A stretch of DNA of 64,000 nucleotides from Pontitalea aquivivens (lineage in GTDB: Bacteria > Pseudomonadota > Alphaproteobacteria > Rhodobacterales > Rhodobacteraceae): the NCBI RefSeq assembly GCF_046507575.1, contig NZ_JBKFEY010000007.1, positions 67,619 to 131,618 on the forward strand, read 5' to 3'. The notes below the pieces were generated by a model. It saw only the letters and a program-made list of their open reading frames with translations. It was not told the origin of the DNA and made no database searches. A program made the position numbers and the translations under genes. Below, piece by piece: positions 16,028-23,976 of this stretch (within the stretch, counting starts at the first letter, position 1; the number at the start of each line of letters is the position of its first letter).

Positions 16028-16893
16028 GTCGGATCTCCGTTCTGCGGGATTTCGTCCCGTCTGTAAGTCGTGATTCCGGCGGTGCGCAGTGCGCCGTTCG
16101 CGCGCAGCGGCACTCGTTCCGAATGGCCCACGAAAAGCCATCCACCTGGGGTGAGCGCCGTTTCGAAGCGTGCCCACAGCTTTTCCTGCGTCGGCGCGTC
16201 GAAATAGATCACGACGTTGCGGCAGAAGATGACATCGAAGCATCCCTTCATCGGCCATCGGTCGTGCAGATTGAGTTCGCGGAAACTGACCATTGCCCTG
16301 AGGGCCGGAACGACCCGGAAACCGCCCGCTTCGGGTGTCAGAAAACGTTGGCGCATTGCGTCGGGAACGCCTTCGATGGATGCGGCGTCATAGAGCGCGG
16401 CGGTTCCGCGTGCGACCATATCGCCATCAATATCGGTGGCAAGGATCTTCAGATCGAGCCGGTCCAGATCCGGCCCGGCCAGATCGGCGATGGTCATCGC
16501 GATGGAATAGGCTTCTTGCCCGCTGGAACAGCCCGCCGACCACAGCCGCACCCGTTGGCGCGCGCGGGCGTGTTGCAAAAGGGGGGGCAGCACCTTCGTG
16601 CGGAGGGTTTCGAAATGATGTGCCTCGCGGAAAAAATGCGTGACGTTTGTGGTCAGGGCCGACACCATCCTGCGCCGTTCCTCGGCGCCCCGGTCCGAGG
16701 TGACCAGCGCCAGATAGCTTGCGAAATCCGTCAGACCCAGCGCGCGAAGGCGCTTGGCCAGGCGCGACTGCACCATTGACTGCTTGCCGGGCGCGATGAC
16801 AATTCCGGCGGCTTCATGCAGGATCGCCGCGATCCGGGCAACATCGGCTTTGGACGGGGTTGGCGTATTGAGAAAGGGGGCGGACTGTGTCAT
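16018..16893 (-). CDS. cheR: chemotaxis protein methyltransferase CheR
   Basis: 291 residues. An N-terminal helical CheR domain (about residues 15-75) is followed by a SAM-binding methyltransferase domain with WSAGCSSGQEAYSIAM and FDVIFCRNVVIYFD. CheR methylates glutamates of chemoreceptors. The ATG at 16893 overlaps the cheW stop (ATGA). No CheB methylesterase or receptor gene lies in this window, so its partners must be encoded elsewhere. Confidence 0.95.
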   Translation of the reverse strand: MTQSAPFLNTPTPSKADVARIAAILHEAAGIVIAPGKQSMVQSRLAKRLRALGLTDFASYLALVTSDRGAEERRRMVSALTTNVTHFFREAHHFETLRTKVLPPLLQHARARQRVRLWSAGCSSGQEAYSIAMTIADLAGPDLDRLDLKILATDIDGDMVARGTAALYDAASIEGVPDAMRQRFLTPEAGGFRVVPALRAMVSFRELNLHDRWPMKGCFDVIFCRNVVIYFDAPTQEKLWARFETALTPGGWLFVGHSERVPLRANGALRTAGITTYRRDEIPQNGDPTWH

Positions 16894-17366
16894 GCGGCCT
16901 CTGATGCGTGGTCGGGAAGCACGGAGCCAAGGTCGAGCACCCGGATCATCCGCCCGTCGATGATGGTCAGCGCCTCGATGAAACTTGCGCCGGCGTCGGC
17001 GGAAAAATCCGGCGGGGGCTGCAGGTCGCTGCGCGGCAGCGCGAGAATGTCGGAAACGGCGTCCACCAGAAGCCCCACGCATTGGGCGCCCACCTGAACC
17101 ACGATGATGACATTGCGCGCGGCGCCTTCGACCGGCGGCATGCCGAGGCGTACGGAAAGATCCACCACCGGCAGAACGGTGCCGCGCAGGTTGATCACAC
17201 CGCGCACATGGGGCGGGGTGTGGGGCAGGGGCGTGGCGCGGGTCCAGCCGCGGATTTCGCGCACCGACATGATGTCGACGCTGTATTCCTGCTCACCCAG
17301 CCGGAACGAGAGCAGTTCAAGCTCTCCGGAGGATTTCGTGCTGTTTTCCGTGCTCATCTTGATCAT
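16890..17366 (-). CDS. cheW: chemotaxis adaptor CheW
   Basis: 158 residues, one CheW SH3-like domain (about residues 15-150), with the family pattern VREIRGW...PHTPPHVRGVINLRGTVLPVVDL. It couples CheA to receptors at the cell pole or in a cytoplasmic cluster. The ATG at 17366 overlaps the cheA stop codon by 4 bases, giving translational coupling. Confidence 0.96.
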   Translation of the reverse strand: MIKMSTENSTKSSGELELLSFRLGEQEYSVDIMSVREIRGWTRATPLPHTPPHVRGVINLRGTVLPVVDLSVRLGMPPVEGAARNVIIVVQVGAQCVGLLVDAVSDILALPRSDLQPPPDFSADAGASFIEALTIIDGRMIRVLDLGSVLPDHASEAA

Positions 17367-19573
17367 CCTGCGAGTGCGGTGTCGGGAATGCGGGTGCGGC
17401 CGCTGGCGTTGCTGACCAGATCGGCCGGGTCGAGGATCAGGGCGATCTGGCCATCGCCGAGGATCGTGGCCGCGGCGACGCCATGAATATGCCCGAAGCT
17501 CTGTTGCAGGCCCTTGATGACGACCTGGCGCTGTTCCATGATCGAATCGACCACCAGAGCGGCGCGCGAGCCGTCTTCCAGCGCGGTCAGCAGCACGATA
17601 CCGCCTTCATAACTGGCTTGCGGCTTTCTGTAGCCCAGTTCGGCGCCGATGTCGTAAAGTGGCATGAAGGCATTACGCAGGTGGATGACGTTCGTCTCTG
17701 GACCAAGCACGCGGATGTCGCCGCTTGCCAGAGAGGCAGTTTCCAGGATCGCGGACAGTGGAACCACCAGCGTTTCGCCCGCGACCGAGACGACCATGCC
17801 ATCCAGCACCGCAAGCGTCAGTGGCAACGAGATCGAGAAGCGGGTGCCCTTGCCCGGTTCGGAATGGATCGAGACCCGCCCGCCCAAAGCCTGGATCGCC
17901 GATCGCACCACATCCATGCCAACCCCGCGGCCTGACAGTGCAGAGACCTGCCTGGCGGTGGAAAACCCGGGCAGGAACAGAAGGTTGTCGATATCCGAAT
18001 CGCTCAGCACGGCATCGGCGGGGATCATGCCGCGTTCGATGGCGATTTCGCGCACCTTCGGGCGGTTGATCCCGGCGCCATCATCGGAAAGTTCGATCAG
18101 AACCCGGCCGGACCTGTGCTGCGCGCTCAGCGTGACAAGCCCCTCGGCGGGTTTGCCGGTGGTGGCGCGGACCTCGGGGGGTTCGAGGCCGTGATCGACG
18201 GCATTGCGGATCATGTGCGTCAGCGGGTCGGCAAGCCGTTCGATGACGGTCTTGTCGACCTCGGTATTCTCACCCTCGGTCTTCAGGCGCACCTCCTTGC
18301 CGATTGCCGAGGAGGCCTCGCGCACGATCCGGGCCATGCGCTGAAACAGCGGTTTCACCGGCTGGGCGCGGATCATCATCACGCTGTCCTGGATGTCGCG
18401 CGTCAGCATCATGAAGGCTTCAAGCCCCGTCATCACCGGGGAATTCGGCGGCAGGCCGGCCTCGGCGACGGTCTGGGCCAGCATGGCTTGGTTGATGACC
18501 AGTTCGCCCACAAGATTGCCCAGCCGGTCGATCCGGTCCAGATCGACCCGGACTGTGGCAGAGGGGGGCTCTGCCGCTGCGGTGCCCTGCGCGCCGCCTG
18601 GTCCGCGGCCTGGCGCGGCATCAACGGTGGGCGGGGCCGCGCCAGCTGCCGCGGCCGTCCCATCCGGCAGGGGCGCGCTGGCGGGCCGGGGGCCGGGGGC
18701 GGACAGGGCAGATCCGATCCCCGCAGCCGGGCCGGGCGTGACCGGTAGCACCGTGTCCGGCGCGGCGGGGGGCAGGTCCTGGTCCAAAGGGGCAGGCAGC
18801 CGGGCATCCGGGTCGGCTTGCGCGATCGGCGTGATCTCGATTTCGGCCAGATCCTCGACGAAATCGAACACCTCGCGGATGTCGGCTTCGGAAATGTCGC
18901 CAGCCAGCGTGACGACCCAGGCCAGATACGCGGCCTCGGGCGTCAGATCCTCAAGCGCGGGAAGCGCGTCCAGCGCACAGTCGACCGCCGCCTCACCCAG
19001 CGCGCAGAGCGTGCGCAGCAGGTGCAGCGGCTCATTGCCCGAGGCGTAAAGTTCCGCGCGCGGGCGAAAGGCAATGCGCCAGCCCTGTGGCCCGGGGGGA
19101 TCGCCGCCCAGATCGAAATCAAGATCGAGCGACAGCGTCATCGGCTGGAAATCGGATATCTCTTCAACCGTCTCGGCCGCGGGGAAACCACCGATCAGGG
19201 ATTCCAGCGCAAGCAGGCAGGCTTCGGCGCCCGCGGGCGGGGGCGCACCGTCGCGGGCGGCGCGCACCTCATCATGCAGCAGGTCGGCGGCCTGGAAGAA
19301 CAGCTTCACCGCCTCGGGCGTCACCGCAAGCCGGCCCGCGCGCAATTCATCCAGAACCGTTTCATAGCGGTGGGCAAATGCGACCAGCGCATCCAGGCCG
19401 AAGGCGCCCGCGCCGCCCTTGATCGAATGCACGGCACGGAAGACGACGTTGATCGTTTCGCCATCGTGCTGGCCATCGTCGATCACCGACAGCGCGTCTT
19501 GCAGGCTTTCCAGCAACTCTTCGGATTCGACGAAGAACGAGGCGCGGATTTCCGCCATCGGGTCCAGTGCCAT
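17363..19573 (-). CDS. cheA: chemotaxis histidine kinase CheA
   Basis: 736 residues. Domains in order: HPt/P1 with phosphorylated His49 in HSIKGGAGAFG; a region of about residues 150-290 that may bind a receiver; a long Pro/Ala-rich linker (about 255-340); the P3 dimerisation helices (LGNLVGELVINQAML); the P4 ATPase with the N-box NAVDHGLEPPEVR and GRGVGMDVV; and a C-terminal CheW-like P5 domain. It starts 10 bases after cheY. It is an ordinary CheA in architecture and should feed both CheY-like proteins of the operon. Confidence 0.96.
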   Translation of the reverse strand: MALDPMAEIRASFFVESEELLESLQDALSVIDDGQHDGETINVVFRAVHSIKGGAGAFGLDALVAFAHRYETVLDELRAGRLAVTPEAVKLFFQAADLLHDEVRAARDGAPPPAGAEACLLALESLIGGFPAAETVEEISDFQPMTLSLDLDFDLGGDPPGPQGWRIAFRPRAELYASGNEPLHLLRTLCALGEAAVDCALDALPALEDLTPEAAYLAWVVTLAGDISEADIREVFDFVEDLAEIEITPIAQADPDARLPAPLDQDLPPAAPDTVLPVTPGPAAGIGSALSAPGPRPASAPLPDGTAAAAGAAPPTVDAAPGRGPGGAQGTAAAEPPSATVRVDLDRIDRLGNLVGELVINQAMLAQTVAEAGLPPNSPVMTGLEAFMMLTRDIQDSVMMIRAQPVKPLFQRMARIVREASSAIGKEVRLKTEGENTEVDKTVIERLADPLTHMIRNAVDHGLEPPEVRATTGKPAEGLVTLSAQHRSGRVLIELSDDGAGINRPKVREIAIERGMIPADAVLSDSDIDNLLFLPGFSTARQVSALSGRGVGMDVVRSAIQALGGRVSIHSEPGKGTRFSISLPLTLAVLDGMVVSVAGETLVVPLSAILETASLASGDIRVLGPETNVIHLRNAFMPLYDIGAELGYRKPQASYEGGIVLLTALEDGSRAALVVDSIMEQRQVVIKGLQQSFGHIHGVAAATILGDGQIALILDPADLVSNASGRTRIPDTALAG

Positions 19574-19583
19574 CGCCGCCCCC

Positions 19584-19949
19584 TCAGCCCGCGACCATCT
19601 GCAGCGCCTTGATCAGTTTCGGCGGATCAAAGGGTTTTACGATCCAGCCGGTCGCGCCCGCCGCGCGCGCGCGCGCCTTCAGTTCGGGGGCGGATTCGGT
19701 GGTCAGCACCAGAATCGGCGTCGCGCGGTGGCGGTCCTGGCTGCGCACCGCCTCGATAAAACCGAACCCGTCCAGGCGCGGCATGTTGATATCCGATATG
19801 ATGACATCCGGCGCGATGCCCCCAAGCACCTCCAGCCCGTGGATGCCGTCTTCGGCCAGATGCAGGGAAAACCCGGCCCCGGTCAGGGTCAGGCGCAGCA
19901 TGTCGCGGATGGTGCGGCTGTCATCGACGGCCAGGACGGTCAGGGTCAT
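19584..19949 (-). CDS. cheY: CheY-like chemotaxis response regulator (first copy)
   Basis: 121 residues, one receiver domain. Asp9-Asp10, phospho-acceptor Asp53 in IISDINMPRLDG, Thr83 and Lys104 in WIVKPF are all in place. Similar to CheY of Rhodobacter and rhizobial che operons. Its ATG overlaps the STAS gene stop codon (ATGA) and it lies 10 bases before cheA, so it is the cognate output regulator of CheA. Confidence 0.94.
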   Translation of the reverse strand: MTLTVLAVDDSRTIRDMLRLTLTGAGFSLHLAEDGIHGLEVLGGIAPDVIISDINMPRLDGFGFIEAVRSQDRHRATPILVLTTESAPELKARARAAGATGWIVKPFDPPKLIKALQMVAG

Positions 19950-20221
19950 GGAACGGGCTCCGATTCGAGGGCGGACAGGGGGATGCCAAAGGTCTGCAGC
20001 GCGGTATCGAAGGCGTCAGATCGCGGCGCGATCCGCAGGCGGTGGCCGGCGGCGCGCCAGCTGAGGGCGGCCGCGCCCAACAGCTGCAGGCCCAGTGCGC
20101 CCAGGTGGCTGACGCCGCTGGCGTCGATCACCAGATCCGCGCCGCCGTGGGCGCGCAGCGCCGCCGCCAGCGGTTCCGCAGCCGAAAGGTCAAGCCGCGC
20201 GGCAAGGGCCAGCCGGGTCAT
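19946..20221 (-). CDS. STAS-domain protein, first gene of the chemotaxis operon
   Basis: 91 residues, a single STAS fold like anti-sigma-factor antagonists, with LVIDASGVSHLGALGLQLL in the loop that normally carries the phosphorylated serine. At that place the usual Asp-Ser/Thr-Ser-Gly is replaced by Gly-Ala-Leu-Gly, so no phospho-acceptor is evident. STAS proteins head several alphaproteobacterial che operons; the role there is unknown. Coupled to cheY by ATGA overlap. It follows about 275 bases of intergenic DNA, which must carry the operon promoter. Confidence 0.85.
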   Translation of the reverse strand: MTRLALAARLDLSAAEPLAAALRAHGGADLVIDASGVSHLGALGLQLLGAAALSWRAAGHRLRIAPRSDAFDTALQTFGIPLSALESEPVP

Positions 20222-20337
20222 CGGGCCCCCGTCAACGTCATCATCCGGTCATCGCGCACCTTGTGCCCCTTTCCTGCAAGGATGCATGACCCTTACGACC
20301 CCAGCGGTTAAGATAGGTTTGACAGCGCCGGATTTTT

Positions 20338-20361
20338 CGCAGCGCCGCAGCGCCGCAGCGC
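20338..20361. repeat. CGCAGCGC x3 tandem repeat between che and agl operons
   Basis: Three perfect 8-base units in the divergent gap between the che operon and aglE. Could be a slippage tract or a set of protein-binding half sites. Nothing else in the gap repeats. Confidence 0.7.
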
Positions 20362-20385
20362 CCGGGCAAGGATATGGGGGCCTGA

Positions 20386-20412
20386 TTGACAGCCTGCGCA
20401 TTTTGGTAAACC
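20386..20412 (+). promoter_or_regulatory. possible sigma-70 promoter for aglEFG
   Basis: A consensus -35 hexamer TTGACA at 20386-20391 is followed at 15 bases by the weak -10 candidate TAAACC (20407-20412). It lies about 85 bases before the aglE start. The -10 match and short spacing make this tentative. A second TTGACA at 20319 lacks a partner. Confidence 0.35.
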
Positions 20413-20496
20413 CTTTCGACGCGGCTGCGCGATGTGCGCTTGCCGGCGGGGCTTTGGCCGGGGCAAGGTTTCGGGGCAGGATTTCAAGGGGTTCTG

Positions 20497-21846
20497 ATGG
20501 TTCGAGTAGCAGGAATTGCCGCGCTGATCTGTGCCTGGGTCACGCAACCTGTGGTCGCGCATGATCTTGTTTTTCCACCTTTGGAAGATTCGCGGTTCGA
20601 CTGGGCGTCCTATCAGGCCCTTGCGCAAACCGATCTGTCGGGCCAGCGGCTGACGATCCAGGGCCCCTGGCTGGGCCCGGACAAGGCGGCTTTCGAAAGC
20701 GTCGTGGCCTATTTCCAGGCCGCTACCGGGGCCGAGGTGATCTATGCGGGATCGGATTCCTTCGAACAGCAGATCGTCATCGACACCGAGGCCGGCAGCC
20801 CGCCCGACATCGCGATCTTTCCCCAGCCCGGGCTGGCGGCGGATCTGGCGCGCCGGGGTCATCTGCGCCCCTTGCCGCAGGCGATGGCGGACTGGCTGGC
20901 CGAAACCTATGCGGCGGGCGAAAGCTGGGTCGATCTGGCAAGCTATCGCGGCCCCGATGGCATCCGGCGGCTTTATGCCTTGCCCTACCGGGCGGACCTG
21001 AAATCGCTGGTCTGGTATGTGCCCGAAAACCTGGCCGAGGCCGGATATGCGCCCCCCGGCACGTTCGAGGGGCTGCAGGATCTGACGCGCGCCCTTGCCG
21101 AAGATGGGGCCACGCCCTGGTGCATCGGGCTGGGCTCGGGCGGGGCGACGGGCTGGCCTGCGACCGATTGGGTCGAGGATCTGATGCTGCGGCTTTACCC
21201 GGTGTCGGTCTATGATGCCTGGGTCGGCCATGCGCTGCGCTTTGACGACCCGCAGGTGATCGCGGCGATCGAGGGGTTCGGCTGGTTTGCACGCACCGGC
21301 GCCTTCGTGGCGGGCGGCCCGGTGGGGGTGGCCGCAACCGATTTCCGCGACAGCCCCCGGGGCCTGTTCAGCATCCCGCCGCAGTGCTACCTGCACCGGC
21401 AGGCCAGTTTCATCCCCGCCTTCTTCCCCGAGGGCGTGGACATGGGGCGGGATGTCGATTTCTTTTATTTCCCCGCGCGTGCGGGCAGCGCCGATCAGCC
21501 GGTTCTGGGTTCGGGCACCTTGTTTGCGCTGTTGTCCGATGCCCCGGCGGGCCGCGCCTTTCTGGGCTTTCTGCAAAGCCCCCTCGCACATGAGATCTGG
21601 ATGGCGCAGCAGGGGTTCCTGACCCCGCACAAGGGCGTCAACCCCGACCTTTACGGCGATCCGGCGCTGCGCAAGATGGCCGCGGTCCTGCAAAGCGCCA
21701 CGGTCTTTCGATTTGACGGATCGGATCTGATGCCCGGCGCGATCGGCACCGGGGCGTTCTGGACCGGCATGATCGATTATGTCGGCGGCAAGGACGCGAC
21801 CGAGGTTGCGGGCCGGATCCAGCGCCTCTGGGACAGCCTGGATTAG
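20497..21846 (+). CDS. aglE: alpha-glucoside-type ABC transporter substrate-binding protein
   Basis: 449 residues, periplasmic, family 1 sugar-binding protein. A signal peptide of about 21 residues ends QPVVA before HDLVFPP. Length and overall sequence resemble AglE of Sinorhizobium and Rhodobacter, which binds sucrose, maltose, trehalose and similar alpha-glucosides. Features include TIQGPWLGPDKAAFESVV near the mature N-terminus and TDWVEDLMLRLYP. The ATG at 20497 sits directly before the signal sequence; the longer frame adds a non-signal leader. First gene of aglE-aglF-aglG. No aglA glucosidase or aglK ATPase follows. Confidence 0.82.
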   Translation: MVRVAGIAALICAWVTQPVVAHDLVFPPLEDSRFDWASYQALAQTDLSGQRLTIQGPWLGPDKAAFESVVAYFQAATGAEVIYAGSDSFEQQIVIDTEAGSPPDIAIFPQPGLAADLARRGHLRPLPQAMADWLAETYAAGESWVDLASYRGPDGIRRLYALPYRADLKSLVWYVPENLAEAGYAPPGTFEGLQDLTRALAEDGATPWCIGLGSGGATGWPATDWVEDLMLRLYPVSVYDAWVGHALRFDDPQVIAAIEGFGWFARTGAFVAGGPVGVAATDFRDSPRGLFSIPPQCYLHRQASFIPAFFPEGVDMGRDVDFFYFPARAGSADQPVLGSGTLFALLSDAPAGRAFLGFLQSPLAHEIWMAQQGFLTPHKGVNPDLYGDPALRKMAAVLQSATVFRFDGSDLMPGAIGTGAFWTGMIDYVGGKDATEVAGRIQRLWDSLD

Positions 21847-21862
21847 GGCAGGGCGCGTGGGC

Positions 21863-22732
21863 ATGGGGTCAACAAGCCTGGCCTGGCTGCGGCCCTGGCT
21901 GTTCCTGGCGCCGGCGGCGGTGTTGCTGATATTGTATGGCGCCTGGCCGGTCGCGGGGACGGTCTGGCGCAGCCTGCATCAGGGGGGCGATGGCGCCTGG
22001 GTGGGGCTTGCGCATTATGCCTGGCTTTGGGCCGATCCGGGCTTTGTGCGGGCGCTGGCCAATACGGCGCTGTGGCTTCTGGTGGTGCCCGCGCTGGCCA
22101 CCGCGCTGGGGCTGATGGCGGCGCATCTGTCCGATGGCTTGCGCTGGGGATGGCTTGCGCGGGCGGCGATCTTCCTGCCCACGGCGATTTCCTTCACCGG
22201 GGCGACGGTGATCTGGAAATTCGTCTATGACTATCGCGGCGGGGACCAGGTGCAGGTGGGCCTTCTGAATGCGATGCGGGTCTGGCTGGGGGCCGAGCCC
22301 CTGGCCTGGCTGTCGCTGCCGGTCTGGAACAGCCTTTTGCTGATGGCGGTGCTGATCTGGGCGCAGACCGGCTTTGCCATGGTGATCCTGCATGCCGCGC
22401 TGCGCGCCATTCCGTGCCAGATCATCGAGGCCGCGACGCTGGACGGCGCCGGTCCCTGGCAGCTGTTCTGGCGGATCCGCCTGCCGCAGATCCGGGGCGC
22501 GCTGGCGGTGGTCTGGACCGCGATCACGATCATGGTGCTGAAGGTCTTTGACATCGTCCATGTGATGACGAACGGGCAATGGGGCACGCAGGTTCTGGCC
22601 ACGCAGGTGCATGACTGGCTGTTCCGCGGGGGGGGCGATTACGGGCGCGGATCGGCGGTGGCGGTGGTGCTGATGGCGCTGGTGCTGCCGCTGATGGTGC
22701 GCAATCTTTGGGCGGCAAGGGCGCGCCGATGA
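21863..22732 (+). CDS. aglF: sugar ABC transporter permease, AglF-like
   Basis: 289 residues with six predicted membrane helices. The binding-protein-dependent permease EAA-loop motif appears as IIEAATLDGAGPWQLFWRIRLPQIRG. It should pair with the AglG-like permease. The start is uncertain: the ATG at 21863 and a GTG at 21857 both follow AGGGCAGGG; the ATG is given. Its last four bases overlap the next gene. Slightly shorter than typical AglF (about 330), mainly at the N-terminus. Confidence 0.83.
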   Translation: MGSTSLAWLRPWLFLAPAAVLLILYGAWPVAGTVWRSLHQGGDGAWVGLAHYAWLWADPGFVRALANTALWLLVVPALATALGLMAAHLSDGLRWGWLARAAIFLPTAISFTGATVIWKFVYDYRGGDQVQVGLLNAMRVWLGAEPLAWLSLPVWNSLLLMAVLIWAQTGFAMVILHAALRAIPCQIIEAATLDGAGPWQLFWRIRLPQIRGALAVVWTAITIMVLKVFDIVHVMTNGQWGTQVLATQVHDWLFRGGGDYGRGSAVAVVLMALVLPLMVRNLWAARARR

Positions 22733-23865
22733 ACCGCGGGCGCCCGGTTCAGGCGCCCGCAGCGCGGGTGACGGCGGCGGTTGCGGTGACGCTGATGGCG
22801 GTGCTGTGGCTGGTGCCGGTGCTGGGGCTGGTGCTGACGGCGCTGCGCCCGGCCGACCAGATCGCCGCCTCGGGCTGGTGGCGCGCGCCCTTTGCCACAC
22901 AGACGACCACGGCCCTGCGCACCGCCGGGGCCGGGGCGCAGCGGTCCGGGAAGACGGGCTTTGTGATCGAAGGCCGGCTTCTGGAACCCGGCGCGCGGCT
23001 GCAGGCCTGGGGGCTGGCCGCGCGCAGCCCGCGCGCCCATGCGCCGGGGGACAACGCCGCGCTGCCGGGCGGGCGGGTCCTGACGGTGGATATTGACGGC
23101 AGCTATCGGCTGACCGCGCCCGGGCCGTTTTCCGACCCGCGCGGCCAGCGGATCTTTGTCACCACGCCCGCGCCGCCCCGCCTGACGCTGCACAACATCG
23201 CCCATGTGACCGGGGCCGGGGGGCTGGGTCGCGCGCTTGCCAATACGCTGGCGGTGGCGATCCCGGCCACGGCGCTGCCGATCCTGCTGGCGGCCTTTGC
23301 CGCCCATGCCCTTGCGGGGATGCGCTTTGCGGGCCGCGGGCTGGTGCTGGCGGGCGTCGTCGGGCTGATGGTCGTGCCACCACAGCTGGCGCTGATCCCG
23401 CTATTGTCGCTGCACAACGCCCTGGGCCTGGGCAAGGGCTATTGGTCGGTCTGGCTGGCGCATACCGGCTTTGGCCTGCCGCTGGCGATCTTCGTGCTGC
23501 GATCGGCCATGACGGCGGTGCCGCGTGACATTCTGGATGCGGCACGGCTGGATGGCGCATCGGAACTTCGCATCCTGTGGGGCATCGTGCTGCCGCTGTG
23601 CTTGCCTGCGGTCGCGGGTTTTGCCGCGCTACAGTTCCTGTGGGTCTGGAATGATCTGCTGGTGGCCACCGTCTTTCTGGGCAACACGCCGGGCCAATTG
23701 GTGCTGAGCGGGCATCTGCGGGCGCTGATGGGCGCGCGCGGGGGCGAATGGCACATCCTGGCGGCCTCGGCGCTGGTCTCGATCGTGGTGCCCGTTACGG
23801 TCTTCGTGGCGTTGCAGCGCCCGCTGCGCCGCGCGCTGACGGCGGCCGCCGGGCCCGGGGGCTGA
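22729..23865 (+). CDS. aglG: sugar ABC transporter permease, AglG-like
   Basis: 378 residues. A first hydrophobic helix (about residues 14-38) is followed by a periplasmic domain of about 120 residues rich in Gly/Ala/Arg, then the other helices and an EAA loop (DILDAARLDGASELRILWGIVLPL). The large periplasmic insertion after helix 1 is characteristic of AglG and supports the alpha-glucoside assignment. Translationally coupled to aglF (ATGA). No ATPase gene follows, so the transporter must borrow an ATP-binding subunit encoded elsewhere. Confidence 0.83.
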   Translation: MNRGRPVQAPAARVTAAVAVTLMAVLWLVPVLGLVLTALRPADQIAASGWWRAPFATQTTTALRTAGAGAQRSGKTGFVIEGRLLEPGARLQAWGLAARSPRAHAPGDNAALPGGRVLTVDIDGSYRLTAPGPFSDPRGQRIFVTTPAPPRLTLHNIAHVTGAGGLGRALANTLAVAIPATALPILLAAFAAHALAGMRFAGRGLVLAGVVGLMVVPPQLALIPLLSLHNALGLGKGYWSVWLAHTGFGLPLAIFVLRSAMTAVPRDILDAARLDGASELRILWGIVLPLCLPAVAGFAALQFLWVWNDLLVATVFLGNTPGQLVLSGHLRALMGARGGEWHILAASALVSIVVPVTVFVALQRPLRRALTAAAGPGG

Positions 23866-23976
23866 CGGCCCCGGCATCGCACGCGGTCGCTTCCTTACCG
23901 CGAAGGTCGCAATCCGTCCGCGGCGCGGACCCGGGGCGCGCTACAACCGGGCCATGAACAGCCGGAGGACAGGGCA

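Noticed and set aside
20498..20510. GGTTCGAGT, resembling a tRNA T-arm
   Set aside because: It is the start of aglE; no acceptor stem, anticodon arm or D-arm around it.
20308..21864. Minus-strand open frame of 518 codons across aglE
   Set aside because: Shadow of aglE; no recognisable motif.
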